In this document: positions 42,660 to 54,592 of the stretch, one piece after another
How positions within the stretch are numbered: position 1 is the first letter of the stretch
Layout of the letters: each line of letters begins with the position of its first letter
From: Durusdinium trenchii
Lineage: Eukaryota; Sar; Dinophyceae; Suessiales; Symbiodiniaceae
Assembly: GCA_963970005.1 (NCBI GenBank)
Contig: CAXAMN010022695.1
Location: 1,397,442-1,461,441, forward strand
DNA: 64,000 bases
Reading direction: 5' to 3'
Notes under the pieces: model-generated
What the model saw: the letters and a program-made list of their open reading frames with translations, nothing else
The model's database searches: none
What the model was told of the DNA's origin: nothing
Program-made: the position numbers and the translations under genes

Positions 42660-45120
42660 TTGTGGTTTTTCAGTGTCCACCCAATTGAGATTTACCGTGG
42701 GTAAGCACTTGATGGTTTTGGGTGAACATCAGCGATTATAGGAGTGCCGTGATGCTTAGGAGGGTCCTAGATACTTAGCGTCTGGCATGGAAGAAGCAAC
42801 CAACAGCAACTATTGTACTCGCTTCCTGAACACTGGCAGAAGAATATGTTGCGATATGTTGTGCATGGGCCGAAGGCCAACACCTTTTTTTTGACAACGA
42901 GGAAGACTCCTTGTTCGGCGGGGCGACATGGCGACGGCCCATGGACTCGAAGATGCAGGCATTTGGAGATGTGGTCAAGACTCAAGACAGGACACAAAGT
43001 TTGAAATGGATGGCACGACCATTTGTCTTGCACATATGGATACATATATGGATACATTTGGACACCTCCACATCGGCGCGTGCCGCAATGCGCCACAGCT
43101 GTTCAATCCTGTACTGGCGGCAGTTGCAGGGGGGCAGTGACAAACGTTTGTGAGAAGGTTGATATGACATGTTCTTGAAGATGGCCAGCTGTGGGCTCGC
43201 TCGGCCAAGCAGCCAGCCCATGCTTTTGGATTCTTCGAATTTGACACCAGTGATGTGTGTGTCTTCCTGAGTTAAAACCTGGCCACTTGTAGGTCGAGCC
43301 CAGCCCAAAAAGGTAACTTCAATGATGCCAACATCGAAAAGCTATCTAATCTAACTTCCACATCTAGTTCGTAAAAACATGCACCAGTATAATATATTAA
43401 GGTCCTTTCCCCCGGTTTTCTTCCAACATACCCTCGATCCTCCACTAGCTCAGCTCATCCCCCAACACCTCCCTGAGCTCCGCTCTGCTTTGCCGCAACC
43501 AAGTGGCGGGATGAAGTTAGAGCCCTCACCAATGACTCGCAGTGTGGGCCGGCTCCTGGAGTGTGAGCCAATGACTTGAGCGTCGAATCAAAGTCATGTA
43601 ATTGTAAACATCAACAGTTGACTCCATACCCAGCCCTCTTCCGGAACTGATGCGAATGGTCGTTGAACACTTCATCTCCGCCCATTCACGTCTCATGCTT
43701 CCTCCAGTACGCCCAAACTCACGGGGGTCCATTTGGGTCAATCAGACTCGGTCGTCGCTCTGGAGGCGGGTCGACCCGGTCTCGCGGAACCGCGGGAGAC
43801 CGCGGTCTGCCCGGTCTCGGAGCGCCGCGGTCGATGAGGCTCTGACTGCCATGCAGCTTTGAAGAGACCCAAAAAAGCATCCTGCAGCGGCAGCAAATAA
43901 GGATACGGAAAGGATGCATGTTGCGTGTAAGGATTCATAATATGGCATGTGGTAAGCATAATCCATCCAGAGATTCAAGTAGCCGTACCTCATTGTGAGA
44001 TATTGTGAGAATATCCATAAATATCCCCATTTGACCCTACACTCCACAAACACTGGAACTTGTAGGCATGGGAGTCGCTCCAAACAAACAGATGCATGCA
44101 AAGTTCTGCACGCCGTAAAGAGCAGTGACCATCAAAAGCCAAAGCATTGTCTTTTTGGGGGTTCCTCCCAGGTTTACGTCCTAGGGATTGTTGTCTTGCA
44201 GATCTCGAGGCAAATCATACCCTTTTGCTATCGGCCTTTGGGACCCTCAACAAACAGATTCATTGGCTTTGAGAGCCTCGGACCCAATATCACCAATCTA
44301 TGATCCATGTGAACGCCCTTTCAGTGAGCATATGTGTATGAATGAATGCATGTTGAATTCGACTTGTTTCAGGTTTTGCAATGTTTGACCGTGTAGTGAA
44401 AAGGGAATGTGCCGGGTAGTGAACTATTCAACTTTGATGGAACTTCTGAACCAGGGAAAATGTCGCGCCACCGTTGCTGGCTGGAGTCTGAGCTCAAACC
44501 GGACCATTGATATTGTATTGTGTTTGTGAACTGCTGAGGAGTGAGTGTTTTCCTCCGAAGACCAAGTCAGCGGTTCCCTCAGTAAAAGGTTCCAGCAGTC
44601 TGCACTAGAAACCCGTCAACGACCCGTCAAACAGGACAGGAGGAACCTCCCCGTTGCCATAGGGAACACCTGCGCAGACCTTAGGTGTGCAAGGAAGAAC
44701 GGCGTCCCGAATCAAGCTGTCTAAGATGATGACTGGATATTGATATTGATATAGAACTGCTCAAATAAACCATCGAATCGACACAACAAACAAATGAATA
44801 AATGATCATTATTCATACATGATATATGTTATGTTGTTGCAAATGGTCATGGGACACTTTAAACTTGAGCATTTCACGTCGATGTCGATGACCGCAAGTG
44901 CTCCACATTTGTAGCAGTCGGGACTCAACCCATTTGGAGCAGTCGGGACTCCCGAGGCCAGGTTTCACCTTGTTATTCTCCATTCAGATACCACTCCCGG
45001 CTCTGTGGTGCTGTGGAGAAAACGGGCCAAAAAAAGAAGTATGGTATAAAACACACAAGGCCACATTGCTTCAGCCCATGCAGAAGGGCAATTATATATG
45101 TATATATATAGCTCCTACTC
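42660..45120. other. no clearly bounded gene
   Basis: Between 42770 and 43310 frames on both strands look protein-like (minus VKFEESKSMGWLLGRASP; plus KFEMDGTTICLAHMDTYM), so a decayed gene or element is possible. The rest (43320-45120) is intron-like apart from the GC-rich tandem at 43775. Confidence 0.35.
43775..43845. repeat. two diverged 35-bp palindrome-rich units
   Basis: Both units start CCCGGTCTCG and end CTCTG or GTCTG. The first contains the perfect palindrome GACCGCGGTC. Very GC-rich in a moderate context. Confidence 0.6.
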
Positions 45121-45123
45121 CTA

Positions 45124-45286
45124 TTGCCTGGCCGGGAGACCCTGGCCCAATGACCCCGACTGGTCGTCTGTTCCTGTCTCCAACTGGGAGGTCGCCATAC
45201 TTGTGTGCACCCATCTCCAGTGGAATGTCCATCTGAGTAAACCTCTTGCACGGCCAAAAGTTGTTCTGGGTGGCTCCTGTCAAAGC
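45124..45286 (-). CDS. candidate exon, frame unresolved
   Basis: CCCCTCTCTTCAG|G on the minus strand is a strong acceptor. One frame reads ALTGATQNNFWPCKRFTQ, MDIPLEMGAHKYGDLPVG, RPVGVIGPGSPGQAIG. Another, in phase with the upstream exon at 45603-45762 if the acceptor is TTTGACAG|G, reads SHPEQLLAVQEVYSDGHS, TGDGCTQVWRPPSWRQEQ. Both are open. It is probably the next exon of the same gene. Confidence 0.5.
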
Positions 45287-45602
45287 CTGAAGAGAGGGGA
45301 ATCTGAGGTCTTTCTTGAGCCGGAGTCCGGAGACCAATCCCCTGAGGGCTTACAAGAACCTTGCGACAAACATATATTGAATACCATCATCCAACTACAC
45401 CTTTGACATACAACTTTCTATACACAACTTGTCTAGGGTGCCCTAGCTCTGACACCTCTCTAGATGAGTTGACAACAAACGACCGCATCGTTTTACACGG
45501 GAAAACACACGACCATGCATTAGTGAGACAAGAACAATGCTTGGCTAAGGCTCCAAAACCTACAAGTACATAGGGTCCAAGCTGACTCCGTGAGTGTCTC
45601 AC

Positions 45603-45762
45603 CCGAACGAATCCATATTCCAAAGGCTTCCAAAGGGGAACATCTCCAAGTCTTCGTCTGGATCTGGCAACCCATCCAGCCTGTCGGGGACTATCAGGAC
45701 TCTAAGCAATGCACCACATAGGGTCTGATGTTTCCACCCGGCTTCTCTTTCAGCGCCAGGAC
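45603..45762 (-). CDS. best-supported exon of the window
   Basis: The acceptor TTCTTTCTTGTTTCACAG|G and donor TTCGG|GTGAGA bracket 160 bp on the minus strand. The frame reads PGAEREAGWKHQTLCGALL, RVLIVPDRLDGLPDPDED, LEMFPFGSLWNMDSF. The long pyrimidine tract, the AG|G and the GTGAGA donor are all present, and the frame is stop-free with balanced composition. No domain is recognised. Exons at 46607, 47180, 47761 and 48142 lie upstream on the same strand. Confidence 0.7.
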
Positions 45763-45769
45763 CTGTGAA

Positions 45770-46600
45770 ACAAGAAAGAATGTGGTGATTCAGACTGTGC
45801 ATGTTTGCAAGTCGAGCGATCCAATGAGAGTTCGACTGATCTGTTTTTTAGGGAGGAACCAGGACTTGGGATAATAGAAATCTTCCAAGAGCCAAAGCAA
45901 TACAACAGGATTTCCTAGTAGTGCCTGTCCCAAGAGGAAGGATCGGCCATACTATGGTCGGTCGAGCACCTTTTGCCATCCGCTGGCAGGTCGACCCTCC
46001 AAGATGTAATTCCGAATGGACACCATGGGTAATCGTATTAAATGGCCCCTTTATCTGACATACAAAAAACAAGTTCACGTACCTGACTTGGTCAGTTTCC
46101 CTGGAAAAGAACAACGTACACAATACAACAGCTTACAGCAGCAACAAAACCACATATATTTACCAACCTGACCTGTATGAGGGTGAGAACATTTCATATT
46201 CAACAAACGGCAATCTGCACAGGCTCGCTGTTGCGGCAGCTTACCACACAAAACAACCATTCTGAAATATCAGTGATTGGGAGGACATGCAATTATTGCT
46301 AATTCCCAAGGACTACCCAAACAAATAGTTCAAGTACACGTTCATCCACTTTCCATCACTTTCCCAGTCACACTGACTAACATGAAAGTTGAACATACGC
46401 CCCAAAACGACCATAGACCATTTTGCACAACGAACCGGGTGTGTTTTCCACTTCCATGTTAGGAAGTGCATGAGTAACTGTCCCTGCACCAAATCCCACG
46501 GGCAAAAAAACATGTGACCTAATTAGTAGACTTCACCTCCAAAATCGGGAACCTCCAAATCCCTAAAGAAAGGCGTTGATGTGCGACGCCCACGGTGCTC
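45770..46600. other. probable intron sequence
   Basis: It lies between two minus-strand exon candidates and is AT-rich with short frames only. Confidence 0.4.
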
Positions 46601-46606
46601 CTTCAC

Positions 46607-46730
46607 CTTTCCCGGCCCGGGCCACGGTGTCACACATCGGCCGGCCCGGCCCCGCGGTTGTTTGCTCCACCTGCGTCTCAATGTCCTTCCACTCTTGGAA
46701 CTTTGGCGCTGGAAGCCGCTTCACGTAGTC
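46607..46730 (-). CDS. well-bounded candidate exon
   Basis: The acceptor GAATTCTCCAG|G and donor GGGAAAG|GTGAAG on the minus strand bracket 124 bp: DYVKRLPAPKFQEWKDIE, TQVEQTTAGPGRPMCDTV, ARAGK. About 74% of third positions are G/C. The frame stays open upstream to about 46885, so a longer exon (acceptor CCCGCTTCACCAG) is possible. No family is recognised. Confidence 0.6.
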
Positions 46731-47179
46731 CTGGAGAATTCGAGAAAGCCGTGTTCTTTTCACACAGTGCTGAAGCAGGGTGGTTCGGAGCGAGCTACGA
46801 CAGGGGCAGATGTACGAGAAAGACTTTGCTGGTGAAGCGGGGAGGGTGGAAGAGGTTATCTTGCTGAGAGGTGCCGGGTAGCCTCAAATCCGGCGCCCAA
46901 GAGATATATATATATATATCATATACAGTATATATTTTATTCCATGGGCAAACTGGCAACAAAGTTCTCCAACTGCGAGCTTTTGATGTGCCCCTACCAG
47001 TTCCCCACGCCCATGGCTTAACCCATGCCCCTATATGGCTTGGGACAGGCCATTCCGCGTCTGCAGGTCTAAAATACAAACTTCAAAAACGATCCGACAA
47101 ACTGTGCATATTCACAGGAAACATCGGAACAACATTCCCGCAGCGGATCCTGTTGAAACCAAACCCAACTGGTAATAAT

Positions 47180-47330
47180 CGCAGTTCTCTCCGCATCGCC
47201 CCTCGCGGGTGGCTCTTGAAGTTCGTGGCTGTGGGTCGCTGGAAGGTCGTTCGCTGAATGGTGGACCAGCGCTCCAGGTTGAGCCACCCATCCCCAAGTC
47301 TGTCCTCACTCTTGAAGGCTACGGGGCGCA
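47180..47330 (-). CDS. candidate exon
   Basis: The minus strand reads MRPVAFKSEDRLGDGWLN, LERWSTIQRTTFQRPTAT, NFKSHPRGAMRRELRLLP, with about 69% G/C third positions over the middle. The acceptor is probably GCCTTCAAG or CGCCCCGTAG. No GT donor is obvious; a GA- or GC-type donor, known in dinoflagellates, would be needed, or the end lies beyond 47180. Confidence 0.4.
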
Positions 47331-47760
47331 TGAGTGGTGGTGCAGATTCCTGGCTCCAATCTCTTTACTCACCGGGCCAAAGGTAGAAAGTAATTCTGGG
47401 ACTTGCTGATTTCACAGACTCTATATCAAAGCTGATCTTCTATGATCTTCTTGACGACTCAACAAGCTGATTCTAGTTGCAGCTCGAACTTCCAAACAAC
47501 CTAGTTTGTCACCAGGAGACTTTTACATAAAGTGTGTTACATCCCACAACAAATCGGTCTTTGCCTCAGTTCCCGGAAATGGGCTCTCGTTATCAAATAA
47601 CAAGCTGATAGTTCCTGTCCCTTCACAAAAGCACACAAGCCAAGGGTACTCTTCCCTCACAATGTCAGTGTTGGAAAACAACAATGCCTTCACTTCATTT
47701 TACTCAGCTGGCTTGATCACGGCTACAGAGAAACTGTTCAACCACTCACTAACTAGCTGG

Positions 47761-47890
47761 AGCCTACAAAATGGTGGCTCTGAGCAGCCGTTGCTTGACT
47801 GTGCTTGTCCTGTCCAGAGTCGGACGGCAGGTCTTCACAACTCGTCCGACGCGTCCGACCTGCACCTCAGCCGCCTCTTCACCTGCCCGA
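47761..47890 (-). CDS. candidate exon
   Basis: AACTTCTTCGGGCAG|G after a pyrimidine run starts a minus-strand block reading EEAAEVQVGRVGRVVKTC, RPTLDRTSTVKQRLLRATIL to TAG. It has no Met and would be missed by a start-codon search. The plus strand here has frames with SRVGRQVFTTRPTRP. Minus is preferred because neighbours are minus. Confidence 0.35.
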
Positions 47891-48141
47891 AGAAGTTCTC
47901 CAAAAAGAAACGTGACAGGGACCCCCGACTCAAAGGAGGTGTCTCTTCAGAGCTTTGATGAAGAGGGGATTTCCGAATGAATTTTCAGAATCTGATGAAA
48001 AACATCGTGTCAAAATCAACGAAACATACCAGCACCTTCCTGTCGGACCCCACACTACTTACTTGTGAATCTGCATTTTCTCACCCCTTTTTTTCAGGTC
48101 CATATCATATGGATCAGTTGGATAAGTTGGATCACTATGGA

Positions 48142-48322
48142 TCAAGTCAATATTTCAAGGAACAGATCTAAAGAGAATTCAAGCCGCCGCCACCCGTTGG
48201 ACTCTTTGGAGCCGTTGGTTTGCACCAGTACATGCGAAACGGCCCCGGGGTCGAAAGGGATCCCAGGTAGCACGCGCGAAACGCGAGCTATAGGGCTGGA
48301 TGGTGAGCTACCGGGTAGTGAC
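48142..48322 (-). CDS. candidate exon after strong AG|G acceptor
   Basis: GAGTGTTTTCAATGCAG|G starts a minus-strand block reading SLPGSSPSSPIARVSRVL, PGIPFDPGAVSHVLVQTN, GSKESNGWRRLEFSLDL. Third positions are ~62% G/C. The donor is unclear. It is the upstream-most candidate of the probable gene running down to about 45.1 kb. Confidence 0.45.
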
Positions 48323-48521
48323 CTGCATTGAAAACACTCTCCCTGGTTCAACAGTTTTTTCTCCATCTCTTTAGATCGTCCTGGACTTTTGTTCGGGCAA
48401 AACCCACCACTTGAATTTCAGCCATTCATGATGCGACATGATGTGACCCTTCTCTGAGCTTCCTCAGTTCAGACATGGCTATATGACTATGACCAGGTGA
48501 GCATCGGGTCATCGGGTAGCA

Positions 48522-48897
48522 TCTTGACCTGCGCCGTTCTCCTCAATTTCGGAGTCATCCACCGATCACACATGGCGCCAGTCCCGTCCCGACTTCGGTA
48601 CCGTCTCCGTCCGAATTCCGTCCAGCACTTCGGTGGTGCGCCCACAAAGGACGTTCGGAAGACTTGACATTCCTTGAACACTTCGGTGGTGCGGGGTCGC
48701 TGGGCGGCGCCGCCCCGCGACCAGTGCATGAGGATGAGGCTTCATCGGTGGAGACCGTGTGGTCTCCGAGACCACAAGGTCTTTTGGTCGCCGTGCGGAT
48801 CCAACACCGTTCTGTCCAAAGACCCACCGTTCTGTCGTCGTATGAAAGCCTGACCTACAACGGTCGTAGCAATGAGGCGGCAGAATCCTGGCTATGA
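48522..48897 (+). CDS. candidate plus-strand coding block (125 codons)
   Basis: It is open from after TAG at 48519-48521 to TGA at 48895-48897. It reads SPSEFRPALRWCAHKGRS, EDLTFLEHFGGAGSLGG, EDEASSVETVWSPRPQGL, LVAVRIQHRSVQRPTVLS. A direct repeat ACTTCGGTGGTGCG (48628 and 48678) lies inside. Minus frames of 80-113 codons overlap but look shadow-like (Arg/Ser-rich). If plus is right, strand switches near 48.4 kb, making divergent genes. Confidence 0.35.
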
Positions 48898-49315
48898 GGT
48901 CATACAAAACACTAAGACCATCTAAGACCCACTAATCCTCCCTTCCTGAAAAATCAATGTACCCTCATGATGAAGTCTGGGATGTTTGTTAGATGTTATT
49001 AGGAGGGTGGTCACGTGATAGGGAGTGTGGAACTACTGTATGCTTCATGAACTTATATGAACTTCATGATGTGAGCATCTGAAAACATCGCCTGAACACA
49101 CCCTAACATAGTAATTTCTTTCCCCATACTGCCACACCGCTGGATTTCTTCCTTCATGGGCCCGTGGGCCAACTTCATGGGATGCCTCACAAAGCGCTAA
49201 GTGCACGGCGCCAGCGCCGCGGTGCGGCGCTCGCCTGCTTCTCCATCTTCAGCGGCCGAGGTGTCTCCCTCCTGGAAGCAACACGTTTGCACCATGCAAC
49301 ATGCTGCTCTCTCAG

Positions 49316-49545
49316 CATCCTGACGTTGATAAACCAAACGTGAGCCCATGTGTTGGCGGTCCCGCCAGCAAGCAGTTTTGCAAACTACACCGAAAGGCGT
49401 CTGAACGGTCGCCAGCCCGCATCCTTCACCGACAAACATCGACAGACTTTGAATGTCCAACGGGTCATTCCCAACATTCATCGAGTGATCTACTCTTCCT
49501 CAGTCAAGGAAAGATGAAGCATGTTCTCTTCGACTGTGCAAGTGG
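49316..49545 (+). CDS. candidate exon with both splice sites
   Basis: The acceptor CATGCTGCTCTCTCAG and donor AGTG|GTGAGT bracket 230 bp on the plus strand: HPDVDKPNVSPCVGGPAS, KQFCKLHRKASERSPARI, LHRQTSTDFECPTGHSQH, LSQGKMKHVLFDCAS. The minus strand is also open (49481-49197), but the splice pair favours plus. Several Cys/His residues are present without a recognised spacing. No family is assigned. Confidence 0.45.
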
Positions 49546-49549
49546 GTGA

Positions 49550-50480
49550 GTTCGTTTGCGTGGCAACATCTCTGGAATCAATTACACTCCCTGAAAGCAT
49601 CGTTAATCATTGAAGTGGATGGCACCCCCCTGTTTGAGGAAAGTATGCCATTCACATCACCATGATTTGTCTCCAGGGTGTATACATACATGCGTCGGAG
49701 AGAGCATGGGATTGACATCCAACTCAACCTGCGAGGCGCAATCTGTGGCAAGAGGGTGAGGCAGGTGTCTTGCAACCTAGGTTGATTGAACAAAGCAAAC
49801 ATATGCAAACATCATCTACTTCAACCTCACCAACAGAGTCCTGAAGACTCTTCTGATAAACCTCTCTCACCCCAGATCTGCATATTTCAAGGCAGTATCA
49901 TGATGTATCATGCAACCTTCAATATGTGTTCCTCATTTCATGTCCTTGCCCATCCATGTCACCGGCCATCACCCATCCCGCTCCGGCGGGGGGAGGGGGT
50001 GCCGGAACGGCATCCTCGGCTCCCGACCTCAGCGACGGCAGGCCGGGGTGATGGAGAAGGGGTTGAACTGTGATTTATTGAACTTAATCTGTGACTTTTG
50101 TTCATAGAGCTCTTCCACAAGTTGCACTCAGTACTCATGTCGTTGGAACTTAGAGCCCCATGGAGCTAGCCAGAATTGGATGCTCCACGTACATGCGGCT
50201 TTGACGAGTTCACCTGCTGGAGCACCCACCTGCTGGGCTACCAGGCTCTGGCGGCTCCGGGGGGTGCTCTGGGCGGAATCTCCTCATAGCTGCGGCTGCT
50301 GCGAGACCAAACCTGAGTGTTCTCGGCTGCTGAGGTTCCGCAAAAAGCAAACACCAACTAGCCCAGATCGAGCACCCTCGATCGAAGCCACCCACCCCGT
50401 GGTCACTTTACCATAAGAATCCACTGTGGGTGCTTTGGAGAAAAATAGCAAAAACATGGAGGCTCGCTCGGACCAGATGG
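49550..50480. other. weak frames only
   Basis: GC-rich pieces at 49980-50050 and 50210-50330 are open on several frames (plus PTCWATRLWRLRGVLWAE). No splice signals were found. Confidence 0.3.
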
Positions 50481-50484
50481 CACC

Positions 50485-51000
50485 ATGAGATCAGAGTCCC
50501 TCGATGTTTCACCACACCCTAGCAGCAGTTCGGGCGTTCTGCCAGATGGATCTGTGATGTTTTTGCGCGGCACAAAACGCTCAAACCCATCGAAAACCGG
50601 TTGGACGCTGTCACTGGACGTCAAGTGTTGGTCACTGGACGTCCAGTCGTCTCGTCGTGAGTCGGATGGGTCGCAGCAAGAGACGTCCCGTTACTTGGGG
50701 CAAAGGATAAGTGGGTTGGCTGTATTGTCAATACGGTCATCTATAAGGTACAAACATAAACCTATATTGATTAACGGCATACCTCTTCTCCTCTGCTCTT
50801 CTCTCTCCTCCTCTCTCCTCGAATCCCTGTCGTGCTTGTCCTGCATCCTAGGATTCAACAAAGGGTCCCATACATATCTTTGGATATCTTTGGCTGACCG
50901 GCGCATTGCGTCTAGTGTGCCAAGTGCTGGTCATCAGGAAATTCTGATGAAGAATAACAAACAACGCGGAAGGTGTTGCACATCTGAGGCATCTTTATAA
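50485..51000 (+). CDS. 171-codon plus-strand frame
   Basis: It starts at ATG 50485 and ends at TAA 50998. The first ~75 codons (SLDVSPHPSSSSGVLPDG, FLRGTKRSNPSKTGWTLS) are protein-like; the rest crosses a CTCTTCTCC-rich tract (50785-50825) and is doubtful. The phrase GTCACTGGACGTC occurs twice at about 50608-50643. A minus frame (VFDGFERFVPRKNITDPSG) overlaps the first part and could be the real exon instead. Confidence 0.25.
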   Translation: MRSESLDVSPHPSSSSGVLPDGSVMFLRGTKRSNPSKTGWTLSLDVKCWSLDVQSSRRESDGSQQETSRYLGQRISGLAVLSIRSSIRYKHKPILINGIPLLLCSSLSSSLLESLSCLSCILGFNKGSHTYLWISLADRRIASSVPSAGHQEILMKNNKQRGRCCTSEASL

Positions 51001-51094
51001 GTACTCTAATTCTCCCTACAGGGTGCCTGCATATGCCTGCATGTCCTGAAAGAATCCACGGATGGGACGCTGCATGTTCTTCTTGCAGTCATAC

Positions 51095-51420
51095 CCACAA
51101 GAAACAAACCCGGACAAGGCAGTGGAGAAAAAAAGAAAACGGCGCGACCAAACAGGGGACAAGGCCTGGACAAGGTGGAGAAGAAAGGGCCCACGGCAAA
51201 GGACAAGGCCCGGACAAGGCGGCGCGGCCAAGCATGGACAAACAGACCTGGACAAGGCCTGAAGCAAAACACGCAGACCTTCACAAAGCCTAGACAGCGG
51301 CCAAGCAGGACAAAAGCCTGGACAGCAGCCAAGCAGCACACACAAGCGCACATATACACCGGGACAACGCCTGGACGGGGTGGAGAAGAAGGAGCCCACG
51401 GCCCGGACAAGCAAGACACA
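51095..51420. repeat. T-poor degenerate minisatellite
   Basis: Diverged units of GGACAAGGCCTGGACAAGG with AAGCA spacers. The plus strand has very few T over ~300 bp, so plus frames have few stops; the 162- and 169-codon ORFs here are by-products. Confidence 0.75.
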
Positions 51421-51519
51421 CGGCCACGAGGTAGTCGTGGCGCACCCCGTTTTTTTCCTAAGACCTCAAGAGAGAACCCCAACGGTAAACTGCCTGGGAG
51501 GAAATGGAAAATCACAATT

Positions 51520-54500
51520 CATGGTTTCATTGACCATAGTGGTTGGGTGGCACCCGTTGAGTCATATCCATGTGCTTGTGGAATTCTGCGGAACAAAAAC
51601 AAAGCCGACAGTATAGTCAATCCTGCGAATATATGTCTGATGCATGACGGCTCGACGGTATGATGCTGTGCATCTATGACAGCTGAACATGTTTTGCACG
51701 ATTTAGGACTTGTGAATGTTGATGATTTTTGAACCCAAACTTCCCTAAAGCTTTAGATTTCGGAGCAAAGTGGACAGTGCGAACATCCACCTATTAATGG
51801 AGATCTACAAAGTAACTAGCACCTCTCACATGGAATGATCGGCTACAAACCACGAGCATCTGCATGAGTTTGGGATCTCACACACCACAAATACACTCTG
51901 AGGAAAACTAACTATGGAAGTGGAGTTCACCACCATGTCATGGTCCTTTCCATCCCCGAGACCGGAGACCCGGAAAAACAACAACCTTTTTCACGCCCAG
52001 CAGCCCCGATGGAGGAAATCACCACGAAGGTCAAGTCGTGAGAGATCTCCGACATCTGACGGGTTCAGTTCTTTTGGAGCTCAAAAACGCTGACCGTCGA
52101 CCGTCTGGACGCTTCGCTTGTCCCCTACGCTTGTTTCGTGCGACCGTCTGGATCGTCCGGTCTGGACCGTCTGGAGCGTCTGGAGCCCAAAACGTTGTGT
52201 GTTTAACCATGAGCGTGAGCAGCGTGAGCTATCCTGCGTCCATACTAGTAGCGTCCGAGTAGCTAGGAGCGTTTAGTACAGGAGGCTCAGGGACACCGGC
52301 AAAAACAACAAAAAAAAACAAGTGGGAAAAAGAACATGAATTGTATGTTCATGGAGAAGCCTCTGGCCCAATGAGTTTGGGTCTACTGTCCCTCATCCAA
52401 ATCAGGAAATACACATCCAAATTCTCAAATTTGATCTACTGTCGGTCTACTTATTCTTCATATAGTTATTCTAATACGCATCCAAATCAGCAACTTGACT
52501 CACTTCTTCCGCGATCGTGGCCGGTCGTGGCATGAAGGTTGGGCCGTTCACTGGTCTTTAGCCTTTTTGACAAGTGGGGGAATGAACCCAAACTTGGGGC
52601 GGCTACAGTATCTCTTTGTTAATGTTTGACCCCAGGTCCAAAGTGGCAGGACTAAAAATCCCACATCTCTTTGTTGGTTCTCTGACAAAACTATCCGGAT
52701 TAGGTCAAAGACCTCACCTTACATGAGTTGATCACACAAAAACCATCCAAACACGCTACTCAATAAGGTAAAGAACCAGGTTTTACTGGATCTTTGAACC
52801 TGTAGGGTATGTCAGTGAAACTACAGCCCAACCTGCACTCTCAGCTGGAACTGCACGATGAACCCTCCAAGCTGGGCACTGAATGGACCCGAACGGGCCG
52901 GGAAGGGCTAGAGGTGAAATGCTGTGAGCCTCTGAAGAAAGGAACCTTTTTGTCTAAGTACATGCACTTTAGCTTGGGAGTTGTGCAGTGCTGCTGGTGT
53001 TTCTTTTGGAAAAGGAGTGGTCATGTTGTTTCGGATGTGAGGTATGACTCACCCAACAGACATTGACTATCAAGCATAAGCGTACAACTAAGGGGGCTTG
53101 AGATGGGAACTGGTGACTGTATTCCAGGCCCACAATTCATGGCACTTTCAAGGAAGGAATGGCAACAAAATGCAACGAGCTCGGGTACTTTCGTAAAACA
53201 AATTCAGATGGCAAAAGAATGGGTAGTCCTGCCTTCCCGTAGCTGGATCTCAAGAACTGCATCACATGATTGACTAAACCCTAAACCCTTGTCAAGATGG
53301 AATACTTGCCCATGCATTGAATCATCTGAACACCACCATAGTGACAAAACGGGGATGAACAAATTACAGGATACTACATGGTGAAACCCTCTTTGTCTGA
53401 GATGTGTTTCTGCAACCATCAGCCATCATGCATAATCTAGGCCACGTTCCTGCCGCTCAAGGGCCATCAAATCAACTCACTCAGTCATCAAGGCCATACC
53501 TTAGAAGGTGTCAAGCATGTCTGGGCAGTACTCAGGCTGTGGTGTTCTTGGTTTACCAGCGTATTTTGAACTGCGACGGGGTTAAGCCGAACACCTCTAA
53601 GAAGAAAGCAACGTTAAACTGCGATGTGCTTTTGGTAAACGAAGTGGCCAGGTGAGCTGTGAAGGAATATGAATTGGATGGATGGTGAATTCTCTGATTA
53701 GATTGCATGCATAACAAACACCTTCTCAGAAGGTACTTGGAGCCCTAGGGCCCTGGGATTGATTAGCAACCCTGGGACCCTGTCAATTTCCGATTCGACT
53801 GTGTTTCTGAACTCCTCACATGGTCGGTAGCGGTGAGGTGCTCGACTGCCAAACAGGCACCTCTTTCGTTGTTGGGACAAACGGACTCAACGACAAAAGG
53901 TACAGGCAAGAAATGCCACAGAAAATAACAAACCAATAACTCAATGATCTCAACATCATGTCCTGCAAGAAACACTTAAGTCACTTGTGAGGTGATCTGG
54001 ATGTGCAAACAACACAAAACACGTTGGTTCATGTTGGTTTTGAGTTGCCATTGGCATTTGCCGCTGGGAGTGTACTTTTCGTTAAAGACATGGTTTGCTG
54101 GGCCAAAGCTGTATTGAAAAGGAGCATCGCCTGCATCAAGTTGATAGAATCCTACCTGCTCGGCTTATAATTTAATATGGCGCTGCAAGCTGATGCCTGG
54201 GGATAAAATAAGCAGCACTCAATTGGCCACCATGTATGGCGGAATTTCGGGCTTACAGCTGGTGTGGCGACAGCTGATGCCGGCTTTTTCAAGGCGTAAC
54301 TGCAGTAGTAGCTTGTAATTATTGCTGAGTGGAGGGCATCTTTTTGTTCCAAGCGAATGGTCTATCTGTGGATGCTTTCCCTTCACGTCGGATCCGGAAG
54401 GTCACTTTCGACCTCTGAAAACGTACCCGGAGAACCACTCGCTTGTTAAGAATCATTCCCCGTCTGCGAGAAAATTGATGATAGATCGCAAGAAAAAAAC

Positions 54501-54580
54501 AATCCCAGCGGTGAGATGATCTGCCATTCACACCTGATACCAAAAAAAAACTAGATTCACCCAAATACTCAGCAAATCCA
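51520..54580. other. long stretch without a supported gene
   Basis: A short GTCTGGA/CCGTCTGG repeat patch lies at 52090-52185. A CTCAGAAGGTACTTGG motif occurs at 53725. A 5S-like phrase at 53488 was rejected. Otherwise intron-like or intergenic. Confidence 0.5.
52090..52185. repeat. CCGTCTGGA minisatellite patch
   Basis: Five or so diverged copies of ACCGTCTGGA/GCGTCTGGA. Confidence 0.7.
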
Positions 54581-54592
54581 CGCTTTAAACGA

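Noticed and set aside
51006..51663. ORFs of 162-169 codons on both strands
   Set aside because: By-products of the T-poor minisatellite.
53488..53620. 5S rRNA-like phrase (GGCCATACC)
   Set aside because: Only the first nine or so bases match; internal 5S promoter elements are absent.
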